From Berberis thunbergii (lineage: Eukaryota > Streptophyta > Magnoliopsida > Ranunculales > Berberidaceae), in the NCBI GenBank assembly GCA_003290165.1, contig QNQO01000503.1, forward strand, positions 248,001-312,000: DNA of 64,000 nucleotides, given 5' to 3'. This document shows, one piece after another, positions 35,601 to 43,157 of the stretch. Within the stretch, counting starts at the first letter, position 1, and the number at the start of each line of letters is the position of its first letter. The notes under the pieces were generated by a model. It worked only from the letters and a program-made list of their open reading frames with translations, searched no databases and had not been told where the DNA came from. Both the position numbers and the translations under genes were made by a program.

Positions 35601-38600
35601 AGTTGGCTCCTAGCATACAAAACTATTCATTCTCTTATCATGACTGAATGACCCTTTTAATCTTTGGCAGGAGTTCATTCAGTCATATGCCACAAGTATT
35701 ATATCTATGGACGCTGACCAAGTTCTTCAAACTGCAAAAGATGCACGAGGGGGGCGGGTCATTGAGTCTTTTCTTGAATCTAATGTTTCCGCAAAACAAA
35801 AACGCAAACTGATTGTGAAGTAAGTTGCATAATTGTGTTTATAAATTATACTTTTTGTTTTATGTAGAGATGAAAATATGTACTTGGGGTGTAACAGTCA
35901 TAAGAGGACGAATAAACATGCTATTTGTCACTTGATGTGTTATTGAAACGTTTTATAATCTTCACATGGACAGCTTCTTAAATGGTATAGGAAATACTTG
36001 GCACAGCCATCATCTTAACTTGGACTAGGCATCTTGAAAGCACTTATGTTCATTCTCATTGAGATTTGACGTGTCATGACCCCACAATTTTTTTATCGAA
36101 ATGAAGCAAATTGTAATGCCTTGAAACTGCCCCAAGGAGGAAAATTTACCTCTTTTTTTGGTTCAGGTTTCCCTTCGTACAAAATCTCATGTTTCTATTA
36201 GGATTGTAATTGAGGTTGAATGAGTGTGGAAATTCGCCCTAGAATGAACTTGTTTGATAGGTAAGAGAATGAAGCCATTCAAATGATTATGTTCTTCAAG
36301 CGATTTCTCTAAGGAAAGAAGAAGACGTGGGAGTGGAAGTGGGAGGAGAATGGGGGGTTCTAGGTCAAGTTTTTTTCACCAAGCTTATGGAGGTAGGGTT
36401 CCGAATGGAGTGCCAAGCAATTTTCCAACCGCTTTTGTATGGATGAAACTCATACCCTTTTGGGTTTTTTTTTTCTTCATATGTCAAAGTGTATGGAACC
36501 GACTTTCGACTAGGGATGCCCTCATTGCTAGGGGTATGGATATTGACGAGTGTGCGGGGATTCCACCTTTAGAGGAGACCCGCCTCCCATTTGTCATTGC
36601 ATCGTCATCTATGGATCATTTTTGTGGTTAGGTTTGAGCTGGTGTGGGTCATGCCGTGACCAATTTTGGAAGCTTGGTGGTCATGGAAAGGATTCCTTCT
36701 CTCAATAGTGCTGGGAGACTAGTCTAGAAGCTCATCCTTATGCGGTGTGTTGGAATCTTTGGAGGGAGTCGAATCAAAGAATCTTCAGACACTTGAAGAG
36801 TCCAAGTTATGTATGGAGTGTCTGATCCTTGTATGACATTGGGCGTTGGCTAGGGCGAAATTGTTGGAGTTCAGTTGCAAAGCTTTTGGGCTAACTAGGA
36901 CACTTCGCTATTCACTCACTAACCTCTCTTTAGTGGAGTGTAACATCATGTATATTCCATTTTTTTTTCTTTTCTTAATGATATACATATTCTGACCTTT
37001 AAAAAAACTATCGAAGCTGAGTGTCCTAGTTTCTCCATAGATGTATGATATCGAGTTTAAGGATTTCAACGACTTCTCATTTTTAAGAACATGGGTAGAA
37101 TGAGGTTTGTCATATTGGATGGACACAATAATCTTAAAATGCTTTTTGGATAAATAAAACACACATAATCATTGAGCCATTCATATATTACACTTTCGAT
37201 AACACTAATAGATTTTAAACTACTCTCTCTCTCTGAAAAAATGAAAGAAAGAAGAGATCATGCTGGGCTGGAGATTTCAAAAATGAATGTGGCGGGCCCA
37301 CAAAAATGGAGCTTGCATTTTGAGTAAGGCCACAATGAAGTAATCTGTAGCAACACTTTGTCAATTGTTTGGAACATATCTGTTATTTTTTAACATACAT
37401 CGAATCTAGTGCAAGTTTATGACCAAGGCCGTGAACCAATTTATACTTGAAATTCAATAATTTCTGAATTTCAAGCATAATGCGATTGTGTGATGGGACA
37501 TCTGAATGCTATTTGATCTTTTAATATCTAATGGTTGTTATCATGTGAAAATATTTACACCATTTCTGTATGTTTACTAGATAATGTATCCATCTTTATT
37601 TATCTGTTAGTCTTTGTATGTATAATAGTTCGTTTTTGTGTTTAATGGGAGAGTCGTAATTGGGTAGCCTCTTCGGCACAATCACCATTAGTGCGAGATT
37701 GCTTTGCTTGGATAGTTGTATAGTAACTCCATTGCACTCACTATCTTTTTGGTTTTCATTGAAGGGTTCGAGGTCATTTTGGAGAACTTTCAACACATTT
37801 ATCAGGTTCCTTTACTGTTGAAAAATGCTTTGTCTCCAGTAATGCAGCACTCAAGGAGAACATAGCGTCAGAGTTGTTAGCTGTGCGTGGTGAACTCTCA
37901 AAGACAAAGCAGGGTCCTTATCTTTTGAGGAAGCTAGATATAGATGGGTAAGTTTATTTCAAAGTTTTATGGCATGACCTGTAGCTTACTACATGTCTTC
38001 AAGAATAATTTATTGTGGAGCTTTGGCTAAAGAACAATGTAGTCCAAACACTGTTAATAACTTGAGAATCATTCAAAACCATTTTTCGGTATGTTTGCAT
38101 TGTGAAATGTGTTGGGTGTCAAATCTGTTGTCCTCAATGCCCTTAGATACCTCGTTTCAACTTGTAATAGTTGTAGCGAGTTGGTAGTAGGTTTGAACCG
38201 GCCTATTGAGTTAGAGCTAGATAATGAGTTTTCAAGTAGTAAGAGGTAGGAGTGATTATGGACCCTGTAAGCCCTGTTGATTTTGTTTGTTTGTTTGTTT
38301 GTGATTTTATTTCAGATTTGCAGCACGGCCTGATCAGTGGAGATCGAGGCTAGAATCTAAACAAAATGTTTATAAAGACTTTTATGCTACTTTTGGCTCT
38401 ACGGAGACCAAACCATCACAAGAAAAACGTCCTCGTGTTGAAACTTCTCGCTCATCGCCCCCAAGAGGTGTGAAGAAGTTGAAGAAAGAGATTGATCAAT
38501 ACTTTACTTCCTCAAATACATCTTCAGGCCCCAGTCTTGAGGCTTCTATGGCGAAATTGGGCTTCGCTGGAACCAAGCGTAAGAATTTTGGCAAAGATTC

Positions 38601-38649
38601 CATGGAGGATAATTACCACAAAAAAGAAAAAAAGGAAATGAGTAAATGA
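11425..38649 (+). CDS. APUM23: Nucleolar Pumilio-repeat protein, NOP9/APUM23-like (10 exons, 730 aa)
   Basis: Joined exons: 11425-11672, 11764-12127, 14188-14481, 15121-15288, 15533-15676, 31890-32009, 32898-33086, 35671-35819, 37765-37947, 38316-38649. This is 2193 nt and keeps one frame throughout. The family (yeast Nop9, Arabidopsis APUM23) binds pre-18S rRNA in the nucleolus and is needed for small-subunit rRNA processing. Pumilio-repeat cores are visible: [12 protein letters not shown] (about residue 168), [12 protein letters not shown] (about 212), [10 protein letters not shown] (about 294), [13 protein letters not shown] (about 387), [11 protein letters not shown] (about 425), [12 protein letters not shown] (about 533), [10 protein letters not shown] (about 572) and [11 protein letters not shown] (about 606). 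The basic tail (KKLKKE, KRKNFGK) suits nuclear localisation. The start at 11425 was chosen because [12 protein letters not shown] resembles the APUM23 amino terminus. Length fits the family. Intron 5 is 16.2 kb and filled with mobile elements. No coding lesion was seen. Confidence 0.93.
11764..12127 (+). CDS. APUM23: NOP9/APUM23-like exon 2
   Basis: The acceptor is gatgaggcag. It continues with [20 protein letters not shown] and [16 protein letters not shown], the conserved start of the NOP9 fold, and the first clear Pumilio repeat ([12 protein letters not shown]). It ends ACATGCGAG before gtacgt, phase 0. Confidence 0.92.
12128..14187 (+). other. Intron 2, no second gene
   Basis: About 2.1 kb of AT-rich sequence. 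An inverted pair, TTAGAAGCAAAACTT near 12895 and TTAGAAGCAAACTTC near 12820, suggests a degenerate small transposon around 12790-13160. TTA-rich microsatellite runs lie at 14080-14135. Open frames at 13245-13451 (plus) and 13720-14046 (minus) match no family recognised. Confidence 0.5.
14188..14481 (+). CDS. APUM23: NOP9/APUM23-like exon 3
   Basis: Acceptor ataacag, donor gtaagt, phase 0 at both ends. It carries [20 protein letters not shown], then [13 protein letters not shown], and ends in DQYSSLVLQ. Both Pumilio motifs align with APUM23. Confidence 0.93.
15121..15288 (+). CDS. APUM23: NOP9/APUM23-like exon 4
   Basis: Acceptor cttcttgcag, donor GAG/gtgcac. It reads [20 protein letters not shown] and ends DNAFSHLME. 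The last repeat motif continues into exon 5 (VIIEVAP), matching the family. Confidence 0.9.
15533..15676 (+). CDS. APUM23: NOP9/APUM23-like exon 5
   Basis: Acceptor atttggcag, donor CAA/gtatgt. It reads [20 protein letters not shown], then [17 protein letters not shown]. This is the last exon before the giant intron. Confidence 0.92.
17100..17640 (+). pseudogene. LINE reverse transcriptase fragment
   Basis: In shifting frames the plus strand reads RGITQGYF at 17195-17215 (a decayed RQGDPLSP motif), then QYADDTILF at 17332-17357, the catalytic YADD box of L1-type reverse transcriptase, then [19 protein letters not shown] and KYLGFPLGA near 17470-17560. Several stops interrupt it. It belongs to a non-LTR retrotransposon inserted in intron 5. 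Confidence 0.8.
17800..18369 (+). pseudogene. LINE-associated RNase H domain with poly(A) tail
   Basis: The plus-strand frame 17878-18294 reads [20 protein letters not shown], then [15 protein letters not shown] and [10 protein letters not shown], typical of the RVT_3 RNase H-like domain. The first catalytic segment (VNTDG) near 17830 precedes a stop. It is followed by a run of about 20 adenines at 18349-18368, the 3' tail of a LINE. It sits just after the RT fragment, from which an intermediate segment is missing. Confidence 0.8.
18370..19600 (+). mobile_element. LINE remnant, C-terminal zinc-knuckle region
   Basis: Starting right after the poly(A) tail, the plus strand reads [20 protein letters not shown] then FVWGTNG, and later RVT-zinc-binding style text with [17 protein letters not shown] near 19360-19420. 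The order matches the region after reverse transcriptase in plant L1 LINEs. Frameshifts and stops are frequent. Confidence 0.7.
19657..19805 (+). repeat. hAT-like terminal fragment
   Basis: It starts GTAGGCATGGCAATGGGGCG, close to the TAGGGATGGCAATGGG terminus of the element at 7532, and continues with AGATCTAAAATCAGATCT and a GGTTCGGTTTGGG stretch. No opposite end was found. Probably a truncated copy of the same family. Confidence 0.45.
19892..20490. repeat. Direct repeat, copy 1 (hAT-like end fused to LINE)
   Basis: It begins TAGGGGTGGGCATTTCGGAC, passes through a CCCGGACCGAACCG-rich stretch, a segment with TCAAAAGCATTTACTGG and CTCCTGTGTGCGACTCC, and then joins LINE sequence at about 20295. 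The whole block, including that junction, recurs at 21786-22370. Short frames such as the one from 20077 are repeat by-products. Confidence 0.75.
20295..21570 (-). pseudogene. LINE reverse transcriptase fragment, minus-strand copy
   Basis: The minus strand reads [13 protein letters not shown] then [12 protein letters not shown] near 20960-21050, then [20 protein letters not shown] near 20560-20640, and LQYEEDA at about 20475-20500. The YADD catalytic box has decayed to YEED. The part 20295-21057 is an inverted copy of 28177-28948 and shares the YEED lesion. It continues to higher coordinates with the upstream part of the LINE, which is absent from the other copy. Confidence 0.8.
21786..22370. 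repeat. Direct repeat, copy 2
   Basis: Starts TAGGGGTGGGCATTTCGGAC at 21786 and follows copy 1 (19892) nearly base for base through the hAT-like end, the TTTACTGGTCCGCTACTTC segment and the LINE junction (cacaaggaaatgaac). It stops at about 22370. The flanking 8-mers (CCCCATAT before 21786) have no partner at a plausible right end, so this is a segmental duplication and not an independent insertion. Confidence 0.75.
22371..22640. repeat. Direct repeat, copy 3 (partial)
   Basis: Begins within the unit at GGGTATGAATAAAAAGTT and repeats the CTCCTGTGTGCGACTCC region with a small internal duplication (cctcc/ttggcttggctactcctct). Unlike copies 1 and 2 it does not join LINE sequence but runs on into GTGTGACTCTGTTTTTTTG, probably the original continuation of the element. 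A matching right terminus GCCCACCCCTA ends at 23516. Confidence 0.65.
22641..23796. other. Spacer between repeats and hAT pseudogene
   Basis: AT-rich, no host gene. It contains a hAT-like terminus, AAAATGCCCACCCCTA, ending at 23516. Two copies of GCTTAGGGAC follow within 60 bases (near 23527 and 23562). Confidence 0.45.
23797..25965 (+). pseudogene. hAT transposase pseudogene, left copy
   Basis: The plus strand encodes a plant hAT (Ac/Tam3-like) transposase. A Ser/Pro/Gln-rich head (from about 23805) is followed by a BED zinc finger with [13 protein letters not shown] near 24040-24075. The core (24082-24978) carries [23 protein letters not shown] and [16 protein letters not shown]. The C-terminal dimerisation domain (25081-25965) carries [20 protein letters not shown] then [14 protein letters not shown]. 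Lesions relative to the right copy: a two-base deletion near 24112 shifts the frame after the BED finger, and TAA at 24976-24978 replaces a tyrosine codon. No hAT termini or 8-bp duplication were found at its edges. Confidence 0.9.
25908..26051. other. Loop between the two hAT arms
   Basis: The 144 bases between the inverted arms. They include the short words cttgtagaaat, repeated at 26011-26021 and 26051-26061. No terminal inverted repeat is present, so the head-to-head arrangement is not two complete transposons end to end. Confidence 0.7.
26052..28176 (-). pseudogene. hAT transposase pseudogene, right copy (inverted)
   Basis: A minus-strand copy of the transposase at 23797-25907, about 94 percent identical where compared by eye (24301-24420 against 27540-27690). 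It retains [18 protein letters not shown] and [13 protein letters not shown] of the BED finger near 27920-27990, the core (26352-27218 and parts up to 27745) and the dimerisation domain (26114-26371). It is broken at several places, for example between 27225 and 27218, near 27530 and near 26350. Where the left copy has TAA at 24976 this copy has a tyrosine codon. Confidence 0.9.
28177..30440 (+). mobile_element. LINE, plus-strand copy with 3' end
   Basis: Joined directly to the hAT right copy at 28176/28177. The plus strand reads [16 protein letters not shown] text (28230-28275), [20 protein letters not shown] (28601-28665), LQYEEDA (about 28750-28775), then [10 protein letters not shown] at 28948-28980, [19 protein letters not shown] near 29140-29195 and an RVT zinc-binding part with PPKASVLL and [15 protein letters not shown] near 29830-29915. 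It ends in the LINE-like tail TTTTGATAAATACAATACTC near 30400-30420. Many stops and frameshifts. Confidence 0.8.
30450..31100 (-). mobile_element. LINE zinc-knuckle fragment, minus strand
   Basis: The minus strand near 30705-30800 reads [18 protein letters not shown], the C-x2-C plus H-type tail of the RVT zinc-binding region in plant LINEs. The surrounding sequence (tggtttgggttttatttgg in minus sense) fits. It meets the plus-strand LINE tail-first at about 30440. Confidence 0.5.
31890..32009 (+). CDS. APUM23: NOP9/APUM23-like exon 6
   Basis: Acceptor catctacag, donor AAG/gttatt. It reads [20 protein letters not shown] then [20 protein letters not shown], matching the middle of APUM23 directly after exon 5. 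The GTTATT donor is weaker than the others. Confidence 0.92.
32010..32897 (+). other. Intron 6
   Basis: AT-rich, with ATT/ATC trinucleotide runs near 32660-32710. No element or gene recognised. Confidence 0.6.
32898..33086 (+). CDS. APUM23: NOP9/APUM23-like exon 7
   Basis: Acceptor tgtctgcag, donor AGT/gtatgt. It reads [19 protein letters not shown] then [19 protein letters not shown], conserved in APUM23. Confidence 0.92.
33333..34752. mobile_element. Non-autonomous hAT element in intron 7 with perfect 8-bp target duplication
   Basis: Left end TAGGGCTGGGCAAG at 33333, right end TGCCCACCCCTA at 34752, with CAGGACAC repeated immediately outside (33325-33332 and 34753-34760). The termini are GC-rich (CGGGCCGG, GGTCCGG). 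The middle has a GATC-rich array and then AGAGAGGAG/TTCGCTGTGTGG repeats. No transposase. The right 190 bases are the reverse complement of the start of the repeats at 19892 and 21786, so these are one family. Confidence 0.92.
33640..33800. repeat. GATCTGATCCGATCAA tandem array
   Basis: A 16-base unit GATCTGATCCGATCAA and its shortened form repeat about ten times inside the hAT element. The unit is partly palindromic. Confidence 0.85.
34761..35670 (+). other. Rest of intron 7
   Basis: AT-rich intronic sequence with a T-run at 35222-35235. No gene. Confidence 0.6.
35671..35819 (+). CDS. APUM23: NOP9/APUM23-like exon 8
   Basis: Acceptor tctttggcag, ending GTGAA before gtaagt with the lysine codon split AA/G. 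It contains [20 protein letters not shown] and the repeat core [12 protein letters not shown]. Confidence 0.92.
36230..37010 (+). mobile_element. LINE remnant in intron 8
   Basis: The plus strand near 36480-36600 reads [19 protein letters not shown], then an acidic Cys region and EETRLPF, the RVT zinc-binding motif of plant LINEs. It ends in a LINE-like CTTTTCTTAATGATATACAT and a short A run near 37007-37012. Stops and frameshifts throughout. The host exons on both sides are unaffected. Confidence 0.7.
37765..37947 (+). CDS. APUM23: NOP9/APUM23-like exon 9
   Basis: Acceptor ttcattgaag, donor GG/gtaagt. It carries [20 protein letters not shown] and [18 protein letters not shown], the last Pumilio repeats of the family. 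Confidence 0.93.
38316..38649 (+). CDS. APUM23: NOP9/APUM23-like exon 10 and stop
   Basis: Acceptor ttatttcag. It starts [11 protein letters not shown], the conserved end of the fold, followed by a Lys/Ser-rich tail with [11 protein letters not shown] and [12 protein letters not shown], ending at TGA 38647-38649. Confidence 0.92.
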
Positions 38650-38927
38650 AGAATACTTGGTGGGTTTGACAATGTACATTTTTAGAAGTGGGTAAATGGG
38701 CTGGAGCAGTTGCCAAGATTCTATCAAGTGACAAGAAAATGCAAAGACAGTGTACGGGGAGCATGTTATTGGAGAAGTTCAAGAGTTGAGTATACCTTGG
38801 TTTGTAGTTTTTACGCAATCCATGTCAGATGTAATTCTGCATGCAGTTTTGGTTTTCGTGACACACTAAGGGAGTGTCGCATGCCTCTGTTTTGTTTTTC
38901 TGAATTATGTGTTGTAACAGATCGATT
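38650..38927 (+). other. 3' untranslated region of the NOP9-like gene
   Basis: No frame after the stop. A clear AATAAA signal was not found, as is common in plants. The mRNA end probably lies before or near the SINE insertion at 38939. Confidence 0.4.
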
Positions 38928-38938
38928 ACAATAATTGT

Positions 38939-39120
38939 TGCCAATGGTGTTATGGTCGAGCGGTTAGGGCTGTGTGGGTTTATCCCCCACGTCCTAGGTT
39001 CAAGACCTGCCGGCGGCATGGTTATTTTCTTATGGTGTTGACCTGTAAGTCGCACCTTGTTGATAAATTATGGAATCCTATAAAAACCTATTTCGCTTTT
39101 CCAAAAAAAAATTAATAATA
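38939..39120 (+). mobile_element. tRNA-derived SINE with 11-bp target duplication
   Basis: ACAATAATTGT occurs at 38928-38938 and again at 39121-39131, directly flanking the element. The head resembles a tRNA: an A-box-like TGGTCGAGCGGTTAGGGC near 38952 and a B-box GGTTCAAGACC at 38998-39008. The body ends in an A-rich tail. The clean duplication indicates recent retroposition next to the 3' end of the host gene. Confidence 0.88.
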
Positions 39121-39277
39121 ACAATAATTGTGAAAGTTGGTTACTAAGGATTATAGTGTCAGGATAGTTCCAATGTTTTCTAACCTGAAAAGGGATCTCT
39201 TATTATGTTTGCCTTTGATGACTTTTGAGCTGGTTTTCATAGAGTAATAACCAGAGAGATGATCATATGTTGTGGAT

Positions 39278-39450
39278 AGGGGTGGGCACAGTTCGGATCG
39301 GTTTTAAATTTAGAGAAATTTAACTCGGACTGTTTAAAATTAACGGATTTGGTCCGGTTCGAATCTCCTCATTTTGAACATTGGAAACTAATCGAATCGT
39401 TCCATTACCATTTCAATAAGCGGATTAGGCCAAAATGAGAATAAAAAACA
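39278..39450 (+). repeat. hAT-like terminal fragment
   Basis: TAGGGGTGGGCACAGTTCGG opens a short stretch with GGATCGGTTTTAAAT and GGTCCGGTTCGAAT, like the ends of the intron 5 and 7 elements. No opposite terminus was found. Confidence 0.5.
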
Positions 39451-40571
39451 AATAACATGAAACCCAGTTATTGTTGTTAGACATTTAAGAGTAATATGAG
39501 GTCAGACTCTTATGCAATGTGACAAAAATGAGACAAATTAAGGATGATGATGTGATTGACTGCCGCTATTAAAAGAGCACAAAATGAAATGATCACTATA
39601 CCACCAAAGCATTTCTCCATTTTTCCAAATGCGACATTCATTTCATAGAATCCACATCTAAAAATGAATAAAAAAATATCGAACTCTGTCATCAGTTCAA
39701 ACCCAAGTAGATATGTTTATTTTATAATAGTTTATACTAGAAAAAATGTTTCTACTGATACTATTTTATAGTAGTTTATACTAGAAAAAATGTTTCTATT
39801 GATACTAATAACTCAACACATACAAATTTCTAATCGAAACGCAAGAATAAGATGATACCTTCTTGCAGGAAGAATCCCCACAGTGGGACAGTAGGTATTG
39901 AACTTCTCAGACTGAACAGATTCTACAATCGCATCCTCAGCTACAGGAGTGGTTCGAAAGCAAGGAAGCACAGATTCTACAATCGCATCCTCAGCAAGGA
40001 AACACAGAAGGGTCCTCAGCAATCGCATCCTCTACAGATGCTGCTGTTGTAGAATGAAGTTGGGAATATAAAGGTTTTTATTTATTTATTTATTTATTAA
40101 ATAAATAAATAAATAAATTTCTTTTTATATATAATCAAGAAGCACTCCAGAACCACAACAGGTGCTAATTCTTTGTTGGGGTGGGTCTTCATCAAATCAA
40201 TGACAAACATACTGAGTTTTTGAATCTGAATCTTCCCATAAATCAGTTTTCAAGTAAAATAGGGTGGGTTTTTATTTATTTATTTTAGGGAGGTATGCTA
40301 TCATATTCTTAAATAAATGGGTTAAAAAAATTGTGAGATTGAATTTATTATGTAGTAAACTATATTCTTCTTATACTAGAACAATTTTCATTAACTCTAT
40401 TCAAAAGAAGTATACTAACAAAAAAAACTTAATTTTAAGACATAACTTGAATATTTATATTCAGCTTTATAGAAGATTAATTTCAATTTAATCTACGCTA
40501 ATTAGAGAAGTTTCTGACATTGTAAATTATGTCGAAACCTGAATAATGGAATGCGTTCTTTTTTTTAGCAG
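39450..40571. other. Intergenic AT-rich sequence with short repeats
   Basis: Contains two copies of acagattctacaatcgcatc (near 39917 and 39970) and a duplicated tagtttatactagaaaaaatg (near 39728 and 39773). No gene recognised. Confidence 0.5.
40078..40120. repeat. (TTTA)n/(TAAA)n palindrome
   Basis: Five TTTA units are followed at once by five AAAT units, making a perfect AT-only inverted repeat of about 42 bases able to extrude as a cruciform. Confidence 0.85.
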
Positions 40572-40982
40572 GAAGCAACCGAAAATGACGAATGGGAGAC
40601 TGCTGGTGAAAAGCATTCTAGAAGGAGGCTGCATAAGGTGCTTGGTTACATATACTCATCTTTTTCCTTCCTTCTTTTTTTTTCCCAATTTAATTCAACA
40701 ATACGAGTTGTAAATTTTTGTAAGTTGCATTTGATAGTCATAGAATTTGTCCTCTTTATGTGGATTCAAAGTTATTAAGTGACATTACCCTTGTTGGCTA
40801 CTTCATATTTGTCTACTCTTGGTTTAGTTGTTTTGGTTACCAACAAGAAATTTTAAAGCTTGAGTTTTCAACTTATGGTATAAAAAAATACATAAGGTTG
40901 GAATATTTCTAAAGTTTCATTGAAAACAAGGTTTTACATGGAAGAATTTAAATGTTTTAGTATTTACATAACAAATATGGAG

Positions 40983-41140
40983 GGGCTAAAGGTAGCCAGA
41001 TTGGTTGGCTAAGGGCTGTGGTGGTTTGTCCTCCACCTCTTGGATTTGATATCTACCAGTGGCATGCGATGGGAGGGGTTAAGGGTAAAAAATAAAAATA
41101 AAAAATAAAATAAAATTGAGGGCACCTTTGATACCCACTG
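40983..41140 (+). mobile_element. Second tRNA-derived SINE copy (degenerate)
   Basis: Shares GGGCTGTG, GGTTTGTCC and the CCAC, TACCAG and GGCATG blocks in the same order as the SINE at 38939. A-box-like TTGGTTGGCTAAGGGC and a degenerate B-box TTGGATTTGATATC are present, followed by an A/T-rich tail (aaaaaataaaaataaaa). No target duplication found. Confidence 0.65.
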
Positions 41141-41199
41141 AACAGCCTTTCGTGGTTCTTTTACCTGGACTGAATTGCCTAAAAATATACCAGAAGATG

Positions 41200-42123
41200 A
41201 TTCTTTGATCATTGATTTTGTTTCATCGTAGTTATATTGATCATATACTAAGTTATATAGCACATGAAATTCGAACTGCAGTTCAAAATATTCAAGTGCA
41301 GTTCGAATAGTATCACGACTGGCATGCTATATGTCATTAATAACTTCTTCATTGGAACTTGGAATCAGTTGATTCTTTTGTGTTTTCGAATCTTCGCAAC
41401 ACTGTCAGTTGGATGTTATAACATGCATGATTTAGTTTATGAGAAGCAAATTATGGGTCCTAGAGTATGCTTGGGCATTTCCTTGCAACAACATGAATTT
41501 CATGTAGTTACTCGTGGTACATGGTTTCCTAAACACACTTGTAGGGGTTTTAAAGTGGTGTACAGTGTAATGTATGAATACTTAGAAGTAACCATAGATG
41601 TTGAGCACCCACCCTAATCTCCGCCACACTGTCAATTTGAGGTTTGTCTTTCTATGTTCTAATCTTTGTTACTTTTGTTTGGATAAGCTCCAGACAGTAA
41701 GGTGTGGTAGCGAAGAATCATTTCTACCGACCCTTATCAAACAAGGGCTAATGCATGACTATAAACTAAATTTCTAATCTCCATAGAATCAACAACTTCA
41801 TATTTTGTATCCTATTTGATACATGAATGAATTTTTAAAACATGGTTCTATTAGGCATATTGATATAAAGAAAAGTTGGATGAAGAAAGGTTGTCTTTGG
41901 GATAGTTTTTGAATTCATTCCGGGCATATGCTTTGATTTGAAGGTGATGAGAGGGCATCCACACAGCTCGAAGCAGGAAGCATACAAGTAGCATAGACTT
42001 TGTGAGAGCTATATGTTTGTGCTTCCTTTGGTTTCATAGTGATTTAACGAATAATTCTAGAGGGTCCGTGTTGGTAGTCCGGGAGACTGTCCGGACCCTC
42101 CCAGGCACGTGCTTGGGAGGGTG
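41200..42123. other. No identified gene between EndoU pieces
   Basis: An open frame at 41264-41617 (117 codons) matches nothing recognised and has unremarkable composition. Just before 42124 the words AGGGTCCG and CGGACCCT (42061-42100) form a short GC-rich hairpin. Confidence 0.4.
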
Positions 42124-42924
42124 TTTGGCACGTGAACCCAACACCTCGGCTCGAGCAAGAAGCTCTTAAGTTCTTTGATACTCTTTCCTCCTGCGCAAGC
42201 GCTTTCCTCCTCTTTGGCAAGTTCCTCGTCCTGCTTCTCCTGCGCAAGCTCCTCCTCCTCCTCTGGCTCTGAAAAACAGGGAACCAACTGAGCTCATCAA
42301 CCTCAATAAAGAAACTGAAGGTTCTTGCAGCATTAGAAGTGAAAACAGCTCTGACATAAACTTAGATATCTCAAGAACACCAGCAATTGATAGCTGTCTC
42401 TCCTCCCCACCACAGCCATTCAAGTAGACCCTTGTTTCCATCATCCATCAGGCCCACAAGTATCACTCAATGCCTCCAAAACTCCTCAAAATCAAACAGC
42501 CTCCAATGCACAAAGATGGAACAACAAACATCATCAGTTCATCAAGAAGAAAGCTTTTGCAACATGTTCTGCGGCATCGATGATCAACCAGGTTTTTGGC
42601 CATGGCCTGAGCAGCACCAATTCCATTGAGAGTACTCAAAAGTCAAAATTCAAAACTCAAAACTCAAAACTCAAAACCCAAATCCAAATTTCAGATACCC
42701 AATTTGAAGAAGAGTGGGAGCTTGAATGTGAGAGAAATCAATCAAGCTATTCTATTAGCTTGATTTTGATGGTGCATGCCTTTGGTGTACAGACTAGACA
42801 TATCATCATCATCATCCACTTAAAATGTCAACGGGGAGTTGAAGATCAGTTTGGGAGAATCAAAGTTGTTGAAGCAACTTAAGAGCTTCTTGCTGGAGCC
42901 GAGGTGTTGGGTTCACGTGCCAAA
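42124..42924. mobile_element. 801-bp segment bounded by 47-bp inverted repeats
   Basis: TTTGGCACGTGAACCCAACA... at 42124-42170 is repeated in inverse at 42878-42924 (...TGTTGGGTTCACGTGCCAAA) with about one mismatch. The interior has a minus-strand open frame (42166-42444, Glu/Arg/Gly-rich start, unidentified), a plus-strand frame ending GIDDQPGFWPWPEQHQFH near 42580-42629, and a run of AAAACTC repeats near 42650-42680. The right edge abuts EndoU coding sequence. It could be a foldback-type or MITE-like insertion. No family name can be given. Confidence 0.6.
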
Positions 42925-43157
42925 TAGAGGAGATTAGTAGAACTGCACCTATAAAGTATCTTCACAAGCATCTTACATTCAAAGGAATTGTGTCTAATAA
43001 TTATCTGGAGTTTAAGAAGCTCATGATAGATCTTTGCTGGTTTGGTCTTTTTGGCCGAGGTGGTACATCCAGTAGCTCATCTGCATTTGAACATGTTTTT
43101 GTTGGGGAAATCAAGCAGTGAGAGGAACAGGAAGTGTTTGGTAGTTGGTGTCTTTAG

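Larger units (their letters stand above)
40572..43118 (+). pseudogene. EndoU (poly(U)-specific endoribonuclease) pseudogene remnants
   Basis: Two separated plus-strand pieces belong to the plant EndoU/XendoU family. The exon at 40572-40637 (acceptor agcag, donor gtgctt) reads EATENDEWETAGEKHSRR, like the N-terminal region of these proteins. The piece at 42927-43118 reads EEISRTAPIKYLHKHLTFKG, then LFGRGGTSSSSSAFEHVFVG and EIKQ, the start of the catalytic domain. A TGA follows at 43119-43121 where the family continues with a basic residue, and the next codons (EEQEVFGSW) are still recognisable. The middle exons and the catalytic remainder are missing. A SINE and a 47-bp inverted-repeat segment lie between the pieces. 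EndoU enzymes cut RNA at uridylates. Confidence 0.75.

Noticed and set aside
38939..39015. A functional tRNA gene
   Set aside because: A and B boxes are present but the arms do not pair into a cloverleaf and the sequence continues into an A-rich tail flanked by a target duplication, so it is a SINE.
41264..41617. 117-codon plus-strand frame between the EndoU pieces
   Set aside because: No motif, no splice support and no similarity that could be recognised. It could be chance in AT-rich DNA.
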